NCBI GenBank assembly: GCA_035307765.1
Contig: DATGHU010000011.1
Location: 43,757-107,756, forward strand
Length of the DNA: 64,000 nucleotides
Origin: a bacterium
Lineage (GTDB): Bacteria; Sysuimicrobiota; Sysuimicrobiia; Sysuimicrobiales; Segetimicrobiaceae
Direction of reading: 5' to 3'
Under the pieces are notes generated by a model. It made no database searches. It was not told where the DNA came from and was given only the letters and a program-made list of their open reading frames with translations. Of the stretch, positions 33,426 through 41,640 are shown one piece after another. Position 1 is the first letter of the stretch, and the number at the start of each line of letters is the position of its first letter. The translations under genes were made by a program, and so were the position numbers.

Positions 33426-34396
33426 GCCGCCTCCTTCCCGGCCCGGCGGACCCCGGCCACCAGGACCTCCAATTTCCGCCGCGCGATCCGGCGGGGCAGG
33501 AACTCCAGCCCCGCGCTCGGCCCGACGTGGAGGTGCGGGGCGGGCACGATCTCCGCGGCCCGACGACACGCCTCCGCGATCGCCTCGGGCGTTTCCATCT
33601 TGGTATTCCGGGCGTCGAGGATCCCCAGCCCGAGTTGCTTGGTGAACTTCGCCCGGCGGAGCACCTCCCAGTTGCGGGTGCCGGCGACGAAGTCGACGCC
33701 GACGATGTCCACGGGGATCTCGAGGATCGCCGGGTACAGCCCGTCGATGTGGCCGAAGTAGGTGTACAGCGCGCGCGTCGCCGTCACCCCGTCCCACAGC
33801 ACGTCCATCGCCCGCCGAAACAGCGGGAACCGATCGCGGTGTGTGAGCAGCCCAGGTTCGTCCACCTGAATCACCGGCGCGCCGGCCGCGGCCAGCGCCC
33901 TAAGCTCGTGGTTGAGGGCCGCGGCGAGGGCCATCACGAACTGGTCGAGGTTTCCGTAGAATTCGTCCCGGCTGAGGACCGCCAGCGTCAGCGGCCCGGT
34001 CACCACCGGCTTCACCGGACGCAGGCTGTGGGCGGCGGCGAACCGATAGTCGGCGACCCCGATCGGGCTGCGCCAGCCGATCTCGCCCACCGCCACCGGC
34101 TGCCGGTAGTAGACGTTCGTGTCGAAGTACCGCTGCAGGCTGTGGATCTCGAACCCCTCCAGCCCGTGTGCGAAATAGGTTTGGCCGTCCTCCCACCGAA
34201 TCTGCCCATCGGTGAGGAGGTCGACCCCGGCCTCCGCCATCTCCGCGAGCACCTCGGACGTCACCTCGTCCTCCACCTGGCGCAGATCGGCCGGGGTGAT
34301 CTCGCCGAGCTGCCGCTTTGCCACGCTCGTCCGCCACCGGCCCGGGGCGGGGGGATCGGGAATCTTCGGGTAGCTGCCCACAACCGTCGTCTTCAA
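33422..34396 (-). CDS. Half-size MetE-like protein lacking zinc ligands
   Basis: Also 324 residues from a TTG start at 34396, which has GGAGG eight bases upstream; GTG 34405 is a poorer alternative. KTTVVGSYPKIP starts the same barrel, with IQVDEPGLLTHRD and LGLGILDARNTKMETPEAI. Where the partner has His-x-Cys this one has LYTYFGHIDG, and where the partner has VTPDCGLKT it has VGPSAGLEFLP, so the zinc site is gone. It may play the part of the non-catalytic N-terminal half of full-length MetE. It could instead have a different, zinc-free activity. Confidence 0.75.
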   Translation of the reverse strand: MKTTVVGSYPKIPDPPAPGRWRTSVAKRQLGEITPADLRQVEDEVTSEVLAEMAEAGVDLLTDGQIRWEDGQTYFAHGLEGFEIHSLQRYFDTNVYYRQPVAVGEIGWRSPIGVADYRFAAAHSLRPVKPVVTGPLTLAVLSRDEFYGNLDQFVMALAAALNHELRALAAAGAPVIQVDEPGLLTHRDRFPLFRRAMDVLWDGVTATRALYTYFGHIDGLYPAILEIPVDIVGVDFVAGTRNWEVLRRAKFTKQLGLGILDARNTKMETPEAIAEACRRAAEIVPAPHLHVGPSAGLEFLPRRIARRKLEVLVAGVRRAGKEAA

Positions 34397-34478
34397 CTGC
34401 TGCACCTCCGGCCCGCATGCGCGGGGGAATTCGGTGGACTTTCCGCCGGCGACGGACCACCACGCCCGCCGCCCGCGC

Positions 34479-35618
34479 TCACGCCAGCACCTCACGGGCG
34501 ATCAGCATCCGCTGCACTTCCGAGGTCCCCTCACCGATCTCGCAGAGCTTCACGTCCCGGTAGATCCGCTCGACCGGATAGTCCTTGATGAACCCGTACC
34601 CGCCGTGGATCTGCACCGCCCGGGTCGCCGCCCGCGCGGCGGCCTCCGACGCGTACAGCTTCGCCATCGAACTCTGCTCACGATACGGCAGCCCCCGATC
34701 GGCACGTGACGCCGCCTCCATCACCAGGAGTTCGGCGGCGTCCAGTTCGGTCGCCATGTCGGCGACCATCCACTGGATGGCCTGAAACTCCGCGATCGGC
34801 CGACCGAACGCCCGCCGCTCTCCCGCGTACGCCACCGCCGCGTCGAGCGCCGCCCGCCCCAACCCCAGCGACATCGCGCCGATCCCGATCCGGCCGCCCT
34901 CCAGCACGCGCAGCGCGTCGCGGTACCCTTCGCCCGGCTCCCCGAGCATCTGCGCCGCCGGGACGGCGCAGTCTTCCAGGACGACCTCCGCGGTGTCGCT
35001 CGACCGGACGCCGAGCTTGTCCTCGTGCTTCCCGACCCGCAACCCGGGGGTGCCGCGCTCCACGACGAAGGCGGAGATCCCACGCGGTCCCGCCTCGGGG
35101 TGCGTCCGGGCCATGATGACGTAGGCGCCGGCGATGCTGCCCTGCGTCACGAACACCTTTGTCCCGTTCAGCACCCACCGGTCGCCCCGGCGCTCCGCCC
35201 GCGTGACCAGCGCGGCGGCGTCGCTGCCCGAGCCCGGCTCGGTCAGCCCCCACGCCCCGAGCGCCTCACCGCTGGCCAGTCGCGGCAGGTAGGCCCGCTT
35301 CTGCGCCTCGGTTCCCGCGCGCACGAGGTGCCCCGCGCACAGCGAGTTGTGAGAGGCCACGGTGAGCGCGATCCCGCCATCCCCCCAGGCCAGGGCCTCG
35401 ATCGCCAGCGCCGTGCTCACCGCATCGAGGCCGGTGCCGCCGTAGGCCTGAGGGATCACCATCCCGAACAGCCCCAGCCTCGCCAAACTCGGAATCAGCG
35501 AGACCGGAAACGCCCCCTCGGCGTCCCACCGCCGGGCATGCGGACGCAGCTCGCGGGCGGCAAACTCCCGGAGGGTATCGTGGATCAGCCGCTGCTCGTC
35601 GGTGTAGTCGAATCGCAC
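34479..35618 (-). CDS. Acyl-CoA dehydrogenase
   Basis: A 379-residue FAD enzyme that makes the alpha-beta double bond in an acyl-CoA and passes electrons to ETF. Signatures are [15 protein letters not shown] near 128, [17 protein letters not shown], and the C-terminal [21 protein letters not shown] followed by [11 protein letters not shown], which holds the usual catalytic Glu of short/medium-chain types. GTG 35618 has GGGAG seven bases upstream and gives the normal length; the frame is open further upstream. The partner ETF is not in the window. Isovaleryl- or butyryl-type substrates are possible, and a branched-chain 2-oxoacid dehydrogenase lies at 40-45 kb. Confidence 0.92.
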   Translation of the reverse strand: MRFDYTDEQRLIHDTLREFAARELRPHARRWDAEGAFPVSLIPSLARLGLFGMVIPQAYGGTGLDAVSTALAIEALAWGDGGIALTVASHNSLCAGHLVRAGTEAQKRAYLPRLASGEALGAWGLTEPGSGSDAAALVTRAERRGDRWVLNGTKVFVTQGSIAGAYVIMARTHPEAGPRGISAFVVERGTPGLRVGKHEDKLGVRSSDTAEVVLEDCAVPAAQMLGEPGEGYRDALRVLEGGRIGIGAMSLGLGRAALDAAVAYAGERRAFGRPIAEFQAIQWMVADMATELDAAELLVMEAASRADRGLPYREQSSMAKLYASEAAARAATRAVQIHGGYGFIKDYPVERIYRDVKLCEIGEGTSEVQRMLIAREVLA

Positions 35619-35650
35619 GCCATGCTCCCGCCGCGCCCGACGACCAAATG

Positions 35651-35680
35651 AAAAGCCCCTCATGCCGTTCCATGAGAGAC
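35651..35680 (-). terminator. Intrinsic terminator after the Nfu gene
   Basis: On the minus strand GTCTCTCATG (35671-35680) pairs with CATGAGGGGC (35655-35664), with two G-T wobbles, around a six-base loop, followed by TTTT (35651-35654). It should end transcripts coming from erpA and nfu before the acyl-CoA dehydrogenase gene. Confidence 0.6.
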
Positions 35681-35741
35681 CCAGGGTTCCTTCCGACCTA
35701 CCCCTTCCCGACCGGGACGTCGGGCCTCCGGCTCGGGCCGT

Positions 35742-36008
35742 TCAGAAGGGCGCGGCTTCGACCGCCTTGATCTCCGGGACCTGTTCCTTCAGCATGCGCT
35801 CCACACCGGCCTGGAGCGTCATCATCGAGTACATGCACCCCACACACGACCCCGCCAGCCGGATCTGCACGATCCCGTCGACGATGTCCACCAACTCGAG
35901 ATCGCCGCCGTCCTGCTGCACGGCCGGGCGGATCTGGTCGAGGACCTTCTCCACTCGAGCGTGGAGGTCGTCGACGTCCGCGGTCGCCTGCCCGGTGGGC
36001 CGGTCCAT
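35742..36008 (-). CDS. Nfu/NifU C-terminal domain protein
   Basis: An 88-residue Fe-S carrier consisting only of the NifU C-terminal domain: IRPAVQQDGGDLELVDI, then the cluster motif SCVGC near 57-60 and GVERMLKEQVPEI. Two such monomers normally share a 4Fe-4S cluster and pass it on to enzymes. ATG 36008 starts three bases after the erpA-type gene stop, so the pair forms an operon. The Nfu N-terminal domain, often fused to this one, is encoded separately at 59.7 kb. Confidence 0.9.
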   Translation of the reverse strand: MDRPTGQATADVDDLHARVEKVLDQIRPAVQQDGGDLELVDIVDGIVQIRLAGSCVGCMYSMMTLQAGVERMLKEQVPEIKAVEAAPF

Positions 36009-36011
36009 CGC

Positions 36012-36410
36012 CTACTCCCCCGCCTCGGCTTCCTCGCCGCAGGGGTCGGCGTGCCCCGCCTCATCAGCGGTCTTGAACGAGTGCCCGCACCCGCAGGTGG
36101 CCACGGCGTTCGGGTTGCGGATCGCAAACCCGGTCGCGGTCACCGAATTGACGTAATCGACCTCCGACCCGCGCAGCAACCTCGCGCTGGTCCGGTCCAC
36201 CAGGAGGCGCACCCCACCCCGCTCGATGACCTCGTCGTCGGCTTCGGGCGAGTCGAACGTCATCCCGTAGGAAAATCCGTCGCACCCGCCCGGCTGAATG
36301 AAGACCCGGAAGCAGAGGTTCGGATCGTCCTGCTCCGCCAGCATCTCCTTCAGCTTGGCGACCGCGCTCTCCGTGAGCAACACCGTTGGACGCCCGACTT
36401 CAACCGACAT
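36012..36410 (-). CDS. A-type Fe-S carrier (ErpA/IscA family)
   Basis: A 132-residue HesB-like protein. The three conserved cysteines are in PGGCDGFSYG near 43 and CGCGHSF near 110. It accepts clusters from the Suf scaffold and hands them to targets. The tail after the last cysteine pair is acidic and carries one more Cys (ADPCGEEAE). A TTGACA/TACAAT promoter lies 45-75 bases upstream. ErpA, IscA and SufA cannot be told apart by sequence alone. Confidence 0.9.
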   Translation of the reverse strand: MSVEVGRPTVLLTESAVAKLKEMLAEQDDPNLCFRVFIQPGGCDGFSYGMTFDSPEADDEVIERGGVRLLVDRTSARLLRGSEVDYVNSVTATGFAIRNPNAVATCGCGHSFKTADEAGHADPCGEEAEAGE

Positions 36411-36454
36411 CGTGTGTCACCCCGTCTGATTGAACTGCCCTACATTGCTCCTCA

Positions 36455-36484
36455 ATTGTATCTATGCACCGTCCGGTTTGTCAA
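36455..36484 (-). promoter_or_regulatory. Promoter of the erpA-nfu operon
   Basis: On the minus strand TTGACA (36479-36484), an 18-base spacer, and TACAAT (36455-36460). The leader is about 38 bases. The -35 overlaps a 15-base palindrome that also abuts the divergent yjbQ promoter. Confidence 0.7.
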
Positions 36485-36488
36485 ACCG
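36474..36488. promoter_or_regulatory. Perfect palindrome between divergent promoters
   Basis: CGGTTTGTCAAACCG reads the same on both strands around a single central base (seven-base arms). A second, imperfect copy (CGTTTGTCAAGC) lies 14 bases further on. It covers the erpA -35 box and the second copy covers the yjbQ -35, so it could be an operator for both genes; part of the symmetry comes from the TTGACA boxes themselves. Confidence 0.4.
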
Positions 36489-36491
36489 CGT

Positions 36492-36521
36492 TTGTCAAGC
36501 CGACGAGGCCTGTGCTACAAT
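36492..36521 (+). promoter_or_regulatory. Promoter of yjbQ
   Basis: TTGTCA (36492-36497), an 18-base spacer and TACAAT (36516-36521), with the extension TGTGC directly before the -10. Transcription should start near 36528, leaving a 40-base leader with a GAGGAGG ribosome site. Confidence 0.7.
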
Positions 36522-36567
36522 CCAGTCGATTTTCCGACGGGAACCCGCTCCCGAGGAGGCCCGACGC

Positions 36568-37017
36568 GTGCGACAGACACTCACCGCGGCCAAGGCGTTC
36601 ACCACGACCCTCACGGTGCCGACGCGCGACCCGGTGGAGATCGTCAACCTCACCGACCAGATTCAATCGCTCGCGGAGATGCGCGAGATCGTCCGCGGAT
36701 TCGTGCTGGTGCACAGCCTGCACACCACCACGGGACTGTGCCTGAATGAGTTTCAGGAAGCCCTGCTCCACGACATCAAAGCGTTTCTCGCGCGCCTGGC
36801 CCCGCGGGACGGGGGGTACCGCCACAACGACCCCGCCTTCTCCGACGACACTCGCAACAACGCCGCCAGCCACCTCGGCGCCATCACCCTCGGGCAGACG
36901 CTGCAGATCCCGATCGAGCAGGGAACCCTGGTCCTCGGCACCTGGCAGCGGATCCTGTTCTGCGAGCTCGACGGTCCGCAGACCCGCCGCGTGTACGTCC
37001 AGGTGATGGGGGTCTAA
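36568..37017 (+). CDS. YjbQ family (UPF0047) protein
   Basis: A 149-residue protein of the widespread YjbQ/UPF0047 family: GFVLVHSLHTTTGLCLNE near 50, NDPAFSDDTRNNAASHLGA near 93 (family HNxDxxNxxAHL-like region) and GTLVLGTWQRILFCELDGP near 122. Members have been linked to thiamine-phosphate handling, but the role is not settled. GTG 36568 has GAGGAGG eight bases upstream; an in-frame upstream reading would start before the promoter. Its end lies seven bases from the convergent MoeB-rhodanese gene. Confidence 0.88.
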   Translation: MRQTLTAAKAFTTTLTVPTRDPVEIVNLTDQIQSLAEMREIVRGFVLVHSLHTTTGLCLNEFQEALLHDIKAFLARLAPRDGGYRHNDPAFSDDTRNNAASHLGAITLGQTLQIPIEQGTLVLGTWQRILFCELDGPQTRRVYVQVMGV

Positions 37018-37024
37018 CGCTCGG

Positions 37025-38197
37025 CTACTCGGTCGGCAGCTGCGCGTTCACCCAGGCCAGGATTCCGCCCGCCAGGTTCACCGCCTTGCCGTATCCCTGC
37101 TCGCGCAGCAGCGTCACGATCTTTCCGCTCCGCCCGCCGGACCGGCAGTAGATCACGGCCGGCGTCCCCTTGTCGATCTCCCGCAGGCGGGCGACCACCT
37201 CGCCCATCGGGATCAGCCGGCAGCTCGGGATGTGGGATTCCTCGTGCTCCCACGGCTCGCGCACGTCGACGAGCTGCACTCCGCCCCGGTCCAGTAGCGC
37301 CTTCGCCTCCTGCGGGGTGACCTCAGGGATGTCGACCTTCACCGCCTGAGTCCGATCGTGGGCGGGCATCCCGCAGAACTGCTCGTAGTCGATCAGCGCG
37401 CGAATCGTCGGCCGGTCACCGCACACCGGACATTCCGGGTTCCGGTTCCACCGCACGACCCGCGTCTCTCCCTCCAGGGCATCGAAGATCAGCAGCCGGT
37501 TGGCGAGCGTCTCCCCGGCTCCCAGCAATAGCTTCATCGCCTCCAGCGCCTGCCGGCTCCCCATGAACCCGCACAGCGCGCCGAGGATCCCACCCTCGGC
37601 ACAGCTCGGCACGGCGCCGGGAGGCGGCGGGGTCGGGAACAGACAGCGGTAGCATCCCCGGCCGGGCACGAACGTCGTCGCCTGCCCCTCCCACTTCAGG
37701 ATGCTCGCGTCGACGAGCGGCTTGCCGAGCAGCACGCAGGCGTCGTTGATGAGGTAGCGGGTCGGAAAGTTGTCGCTGCCGTTGATCACCACATCGTAGG
37801 GGCGGATGGTGTCCATGGCATTGGCGCTCGTCAGCACGGTCTGGTAGGTCACGACGGTCACGTCGGGGTTGAGGCCGGTGAGCGTCCGGCGTGCCGATTC
37901 GGTTTTGGGCTGTCCGATCGCCGGGGTCGTGTGGAGGATCTGCCGGTGCAGGTTCGTGAGATCCACCTGGTCTCCGTCCACGATCCCCAGGGTGCCGACC
38001 CCGGCGGCGGCCAGGTACAGTGCGGTCGGCGACCCCAGCCCGCCGGCGCCGATAATCAGCACCTTGCCGTGGAGCAAACGCGCCTGCCCCGCGATCCCCA
38101 TCTCCTCCAGGATGATCTGGCGGGAGTACCGCTCCATCTGGCCGGCGGTGAGCAGCGGGGCCTGCGGCTGCGCGCCGGACACCCTCGTCGTGGCCAT
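37025..38197 (-). CDS. MoeB/ThiF-type adenylyltransferase fused to rhodanese (MoeZ type)
   Basis: A 390-residue protein. Residues 20-270 are an E1-like domain: RYSRQIILEEMG, ATP site GAGGLGS at 50-56, GSDNFPTRYLIND, zinc cysteines CYRC and CPVC. Residues from about 285 are a rhodanese domain with active-site YCRSGGRSG. Such enzymes adenylate the Gly-Gly end of MoaD or other ubiquitin-like sulfur carriers and load sulfur. The fused MoaD-MoaE at 22 kb is a likely client, and the SufS desulfurase a likely sulfur source. ATG 38197 has GGAGG eight bases upstream. Confidence 0.92.
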   Translation of the reverse strand: MATTRVSGAQPQAPLLTAGQMERYSRQIILEEMGIAGQARLLHGKVLIIGAGGLGSPTALYLAAAGVGTLGIVDGDQVDLTNLHRQILHTTPAIGQPKTESARRTLTGLNPDVTVVTYQTVLTSANAMDTIRPYDVVINGSDNFPTRYLINDACVLLGKPLVDASILKWEGQATTFVPGRGCYRCLFPTPPPPGAVPSCAEGGILGALCGFMGSRQALEAMKLLLGAGETLANRLLIFDALEGETRVVRWNRNPECPVCGDRPTIRALIDYEQFCGMPAHDRTQAVKVDIPEVTPQEAKALLDRGGVQLVDVREPWEHEESHIPSCRLIPMGEVVARLREIDKGTPAVIYCRSGGRSGKIVTLLREQGYGKAVNLAGGILAWVNAQLPTE

Positions 38198-38236
38198 CTC
38201 ATACCCTCCGTCCAACCGTCCTGCGGGCTACACCCC

Positions 38237-38265
38237 ACGATAGGGACTGCCCCTTGGGCTGTCAA
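38237..38265 (-). promoter_or_regulatory. Promoter of the MoeB-rhodanese gene
   Basis: On the minus strand TTGACA (38260-38265), a 17-base spacer and TATCGT (38237-38242). Transcription should start about 33 bases ahead of ATG 38197. Confidence 0.6.
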
Positions 38266-38330
38266 GAACGGAGAACGCGCGGCGGAGCCCTGCGCTTCCC
38301 CCGGCGGCGCGCCCCGCGTGAAGCCTCGGT

Positions 38331-38338
38331 GCTATAAT
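38331..38338 (+). promoter_or_regulatory. Extended -10 promoter of the ferredoxin-NADP reductase gene
   Basis: TGCTATAAT (TG at 38330-38331, TATAAT 38333-38338) with no recognisable -35. Predicted leader is about 95 bases and contains a strong hairpin. Confidence 0.6.
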
Positions 38339-38348
38339 GTCCCCTGGC

Positions 38349-38402
38349 CCCCGCCGCGCCGCGGGCCCGCCCCGAGCACGACCGGCGCAGGGCGCGGCGG
38401 GG
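38349..38402 (+). promoter_or_regulatory. Leader hairpin upstream of the ferredoxin-NADP reductase gene
   Basis: A perfect 12-base inverted repeat (CCCCGCCGCGCC 38349-38360 and GGCGCGGCGGGG 38391-38402) encloses 30 bases that include a second palindrome, GCGGGCCCGC (38361-38370). It lies wholly between the -10 box and the ribosome site GGAGGG at 38431. No T-run follows, so attenuation, RNA stability or a protein site are all possible. Confidence 0.5.
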
Positions 38403-38441
38403 CATAGTAGGGATGGGCAGAAGTTCAAGTGGAGGGTCGCG

Positions 38442-39458
38442 ATGGCTTCGGAGTTGTACGACGTCACCATTCTCGGCGGCGGTCCGGTCGGATTGTACGC
38501 CGCGTATTACGCCGGCTTCCGGACGCTGCGCACGAAGATCGTCGAGAGCCTCAACGCGCTCGGCGGACAGATCACCGCGCTCTATCCCGAGAAGTTGATC
38601 TTCGATGTCGCCGGATTTACGCGCGTCATCGGCCGTCAGCTGGTGGACAACCTGGTCGAGCAGGCGATGCAGTACCAGCCCACCGTCTGCTTGGGGGAAA
38701 CCGTGGAATCGCTGACCACCCTCCCCGATGCCACCCTCGAGCTGAAGACGGGCGCCGCCACCCACCGCAGCCGGACGCTCTTGATCACCGCCGGCATCGG
38801 CGCGTTTCATCCGAAGATCTTCAAAAATCCGCAGATCGACGGGTTCGACGGCCGGGGGCTCTACTACTTCGTGCGCAGCTTCCAGGACTTCAAGGACAAG
38901 CGCGTCCTCATCGTCGGCGGCGGAGATTCGGCGGTGGACTGGGCGCTCGGGCTGCTCGGGGTCGCGCGGTCGATCACCCTGATCCACCGACGGGACGAGT
39001 TCCGCGCCCACGAGGACTCGGTGCAGAAAATGCTCAAGTCGTCCGCGCAGATCAAGACGTTCTACGAGTTGCGGCGCCTGGAGGGCGGCGCGCAGGTGGA
39101 GCGGGCGGTGATCTACCAGAACAAAACGAACGCCGAGGAGACGCTGGAGGTCGACGCCGTCATCGCCTCGCTGGGGTTCCTCAGCACGCTCGGCCCGATC
39201 CAGGACTGGGGGCTCGAGCTGGAGCACGACAGCATCCGCGTGAACACCCGGATGGAAACGAATCTCCCCGGGGTCTACGCCGCCGGGGACATCGTCACGT
39301 ATCCGGGGAAGGTCAAGCTGATCGCGACCGGCTTCGGCGAAGCGGCAACGGCGATCAACAACGCCGCCGGCTACATCAACCCCAAGGCGAGCCTCTTCCC
39401 CGGGCACAGCAGCTCGCAGGCGGTGCACGACAAGCAGAAGGCCTCGGTCGGGACGTAA
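38442..39458 (+). CDS. Ferredoxin-NADP reductase (TrxR-like, YumC type)
   Basis: A 338-residue flavoprotein resembling thioredoxin reductase but without its CxxC. FAD site ILGGGPVGLYAAYYAG at 10-25, LGGQITALYPEK near 41-52, NADPH site VGGGDSAVDWALG near 162, and the C-terminal AAGDIVTYPGKVKLIATGFGEAATA. It moves electrons between ferredoxin and NADPH, and so links to KorAB, Nuo or GltB. ATG 38442 follows GGAGGG by five bases; an open frame extends upstream into the GC-rich leader but is unlikely to be coding. Confidence 0.92.
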   Translation: MASELYDVTILGGGPVGLYAAYYAGFRTLRTKIVESLNALGGQITALYPEKLIFDVAGFTRVIGRQLVDNLVEQAMQYQPTVCLGETVESLTTLPDATLELKTGAATHRSRTLLITAGIGAFHPKIFKNPQIDGFDGRGLYYFVRSFQDFKDKRVLIVGGGDSAVDWALGLLGVARSITLIHRRDEFRAHEDSVQKMLKSSAQIKTFYELRRLEGGAQVERAVIYQNKTNAEETLEVDAVIASLGFLSTLGPIQDWGLELEHDSIRVNTRMETNLPGVYAAGDIVTYPGKVKLIATGFGEAATAINNAAGYINPKASLFPGHSSSQAVHDKQKASVGT

Positions 39459-39462
39459 GCCC

Positions 39463-40329
39463 TCAGCGCGCGCCGGCCCCCGCCGCCTGCTCGTCGGCGT
39501 GGTAGCTGCTGCGCACCAGCGGCCCGGACTCGACGTGGCGGAAGCCCATCGTCAGCCCCTCGCGCTTCAGCGCGGCGAACTCGTCGGGATGGTAGTAGCG
39601 GACGATCGGCGCGTAATCCCGCCCCGGGCTCAGGTACTGGCCGACCGTCAGGATGTCGCACCCCGCCTCCCGCAGGTCGCGCATCGTGTCCAGCACCTCC
39701 GCCCACCCCTCGCCGAGCCCCACCATCATCCCGCTCTTGGTGAGCCCGCGTCCGCCCCACGCCTTCGCCCTGGCGAGGAGATCGAGCGAGCGCCGGTAGT
39801 CCCCGCCGGCGCGGACCGCCCGGAACAGCCTGGGCACCGTCTCGATGTTGTGGTTGAGGATGTCCGGCCCGGCGTCGAGCACGGTGCGCAGCGCCGCGGG
39901 GTCGCCCTTGAAATCGGGGATCAGGACTTCCACCGAGCAGGCGGGCCGGCGCTCCCGCAGCAGCCGGATCGTCCGGGCGAAGAGCGCGGCGCCGCCGTCG
40001 CGGAGATCGTCGCGGTCCACCGAGGTGATGACGACGTGGCGAAGCCCCATCGCGGTCACCGCCTCGGCCACCCGCTCCGGCTCCTGGGCGTCCACTTCCG
40101 TCGGCAGCCCGTGGGCGATCGCGCAGTAGGCGCAGTGCCGGGTGCAGACATTGCCGAGGATCAGAAACGTCGCCGTCCCCCGCTCCCAGCAGTCCCCGAT
40201 GTTGGGGCAGCGCGCTTCCTCGCACACGGTGTGCAGCGCCTGGGTGCGCATGATCCCCACCAGCTCCCGGAAATGGGGGCCGGTGGACAGCTTCACCTTG
40301 AGCCACTCAGGCCGTCGCCGTTCGTTCAT
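39463..40329 (-). CDS. lipA: Lipoyl synthase
   Basis: A 288-residue radical-SAM enzyme that inserts two sulfurs into octanoyl groups on E2 proteins. The auxiliary cluster ligands are Cys36, Cys41 and Cys47 ([12 protein letters not shown]), the radical-SAM cysteines are Cys62, Cys66 and Cys69 (CTRHCAYC), and the C-terminal RSSYHADEQ supplies the conserved serine. ATG 40329 has GGAGGG three bases upstream. It lies 44 bases after the E2 gene, which needs lipoylation. No LipB is in the window. The frame is open far upstream through the E2 gene, but that is antiparallel-phase noise. Confidence 0.95.
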   Translation of the reverse strand: MNERRRPEWLKVKLSTGPHFRELVGIMRTQALHTVCEEARCPNIGDCWERGTATFLILGNVCTRHCAYCAIAHGLPTEVDAQEPERVAEAVTAMGLRHVVITSVDRDDLRDGGAALFARTIRLLRERRPACSVEVLIPDFKGDPAALRTVLDAGPDILNHNIETVPRLFRAVRAGGDYRRSLDLLARAKAWGGRGLTKSGMMVGLGEGWAEVLDTMRDLREAGCDILTVGQYLSPGRDYAPIVRYYHPDEFAALKREGLTMGFRHVESGPLVRSSYHADEQAAGAGAR

Positions 40330-40373
40330 CGTCCCTCCGCGCCGCCGGTCCCCGCCGGGGAACGACGGCCCAC

Positions 40374-41612
40374 CTAGAATTCGGGGGAGTCCCCCACCGG
40401 CGTGAACCCCTCCACCTGCTGCTTGATATGACCGAGGAACTGCATCCCCACGGCGCCGTCGAAGATTCGATGGTCGAACGCCAGCCCCAGGTACATCATC
40501 TCGCGGACGGCGATCCCCTCCCCCACCACCACCGGGCGCCGCACGATCGCGTCGGTGGCCAGGATCGCCGCCTGCGGATGGTTGATGATCGGCATCGACA
40601 TCACCGACCCGAACACCCCGGCGTTGGTCAGCGTGAACGTGCCGCCGGAAACCTCCTCCAGCGTCAGCGTCCCCTCGCGCGCCCGGGTGGAAAGCCGGGC
40701 GAGCTCCTTGGCCACGGCCACGACGGGTTTCCGATCCGCGTCCTTGATGACCGGGACGATCAGCCCGTCGGGCACCGCGACGCCCACCCCGAGGTTGATC
40801 GCCTGCTTGTACAGGACCCCGTCCGCGGTGAAGGTCGAATTCACCATCGGAAACGCTCGAAGCGCCCGGGCGGCCGCGCAGACGATGAAGGCCGTGATCG
40901 AAATGTTCACGCCCTCCCGGGCGCTCCAGGCCGCCTTGTGCGCCTCGCGATGGCGGACGATCCCGGTGACGTCCGCCTCGATGATCCCGTACGCATGCGG
41001 GATCTCGCGCTTGCTGCGGGTCATCCGCTCGGCGATCGCCCGGCGGAGCGGGGAGAGCCGGTGGAGTTGGTCGCCCCCGGCGGAGGCGGGCGCGGCCGCC
41101 TCCGCCGGGCGCGGGGCGGAAGCGCGGGCGTCGAGGTAGCGGAGGACGTCGTCTTTCGTGATCCGCCCCCCCTCCCCGGTCCCGGAGAGGCCTGCCAGTT
41201 CCTGGGCGCTGAGACGGTGCTCCTCCGCCAGCCGGCGGACCAGCGGCGTGAGCTTCACCCCTTCGGGGCGGGGACGCGCCGGGGCGCGACGCTCGCCGTC
41301 GTCCGCGGAGCGAGCCGCGGCGGGTGGGACGGACGCGGTCGCCGGAACCGCAGCTCCCTGGACGGCGGCCCCGCCCTGCTCGTCGATCACCGCGATCGCC
41401 GTGCCGACGACCACCGTTTCCCCTTCCGCGACCAGAATCGCCCGCAGCAGTCCGGCGGAGGGTGACGGCATCTCCACGTTGACCTTGTCGGTGATCACCT
41501 CCACCAACGGCTCGTACTTGGCCACCGCCTCCCCGGGCTGCTTGAGCCACCGGCCGATCGTCCCTTCGTGCACACTCTCGCCGAGCTGGGGCATTTTGAT
41601 CTCGGTGGGCAT
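40374..41612 (-). CDS. 2-oxoacid dehydrogenase E2 (dihydrolipoyl acyltransferase)
   Basis: A 412-residue E2 core. The lipoyl domain carries Lys43 in [13 protein letters not shown]; an Ala/Pro linker leads to a peripheral-subunit-binding domain ([34 protein letters not shown]) and the catalytic domain with [14 protein letters not shown] and the His-Asp motif [12 protein letters not shown] 41612 has GGAGG nine bases upstream. The E1-beta neighbour points to branched-chain 2-oxoacids, so this is probably the BkdB-type enzyme; pyruvate is the alternative. Confidence 0.92.
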   Translation of the reverse strand: MPTEIKMPQLGESVHEGTIGRWLKQPGEAVAKYEPLVEVITDKVNVEMPSPSAGLLRAILVAEGETVVVGTAIAVIDEQGGAAVQGAAVPATASVPPAAARSADDGERRAPARPRPEGVKLTPLVRRLAEEHRLSAQELAGLSGTGEGGRITKDDVLRYLDARASAPRPAEAAAPASAGGDQLHRLSPLRRAIAERMTRSKREIPHAYGIIEADVTGIVRHREAHKAAWSAREGVNISITAFIVCAAARALRAFPMVNSTFTADGVLYKQAINLGVGVAVPDGLIVPVIKDADRKPVVAVAKELARLSTRAREGTLTLEEVSGGTFTLTNAGVFGSVMSMPIINHPQAAILATDAIVRRPVVVGEGIAVREMMYLGLAFDHRIFDGAVGMQFLGHIKQQVEGFTPVGDSPEF

Positions 41613-41640
41613 CTGCGAAATCCTCCGGACCGCGGACGGG

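Noticed and set aside
34397..34478. Possible SAM or cobalamin riboswitch before the MetE-like pair
   Set aside because: The 82-base gap is too short and shows no recognisable conserved boxes.
40374..41550. The in-frame upstream extension of lipA through the E2 gene
   Set aside because: The E2 frame has clear lipoyl, binding and catalytic motifs; lipA has a proper ATG with ribosome site at 40329.
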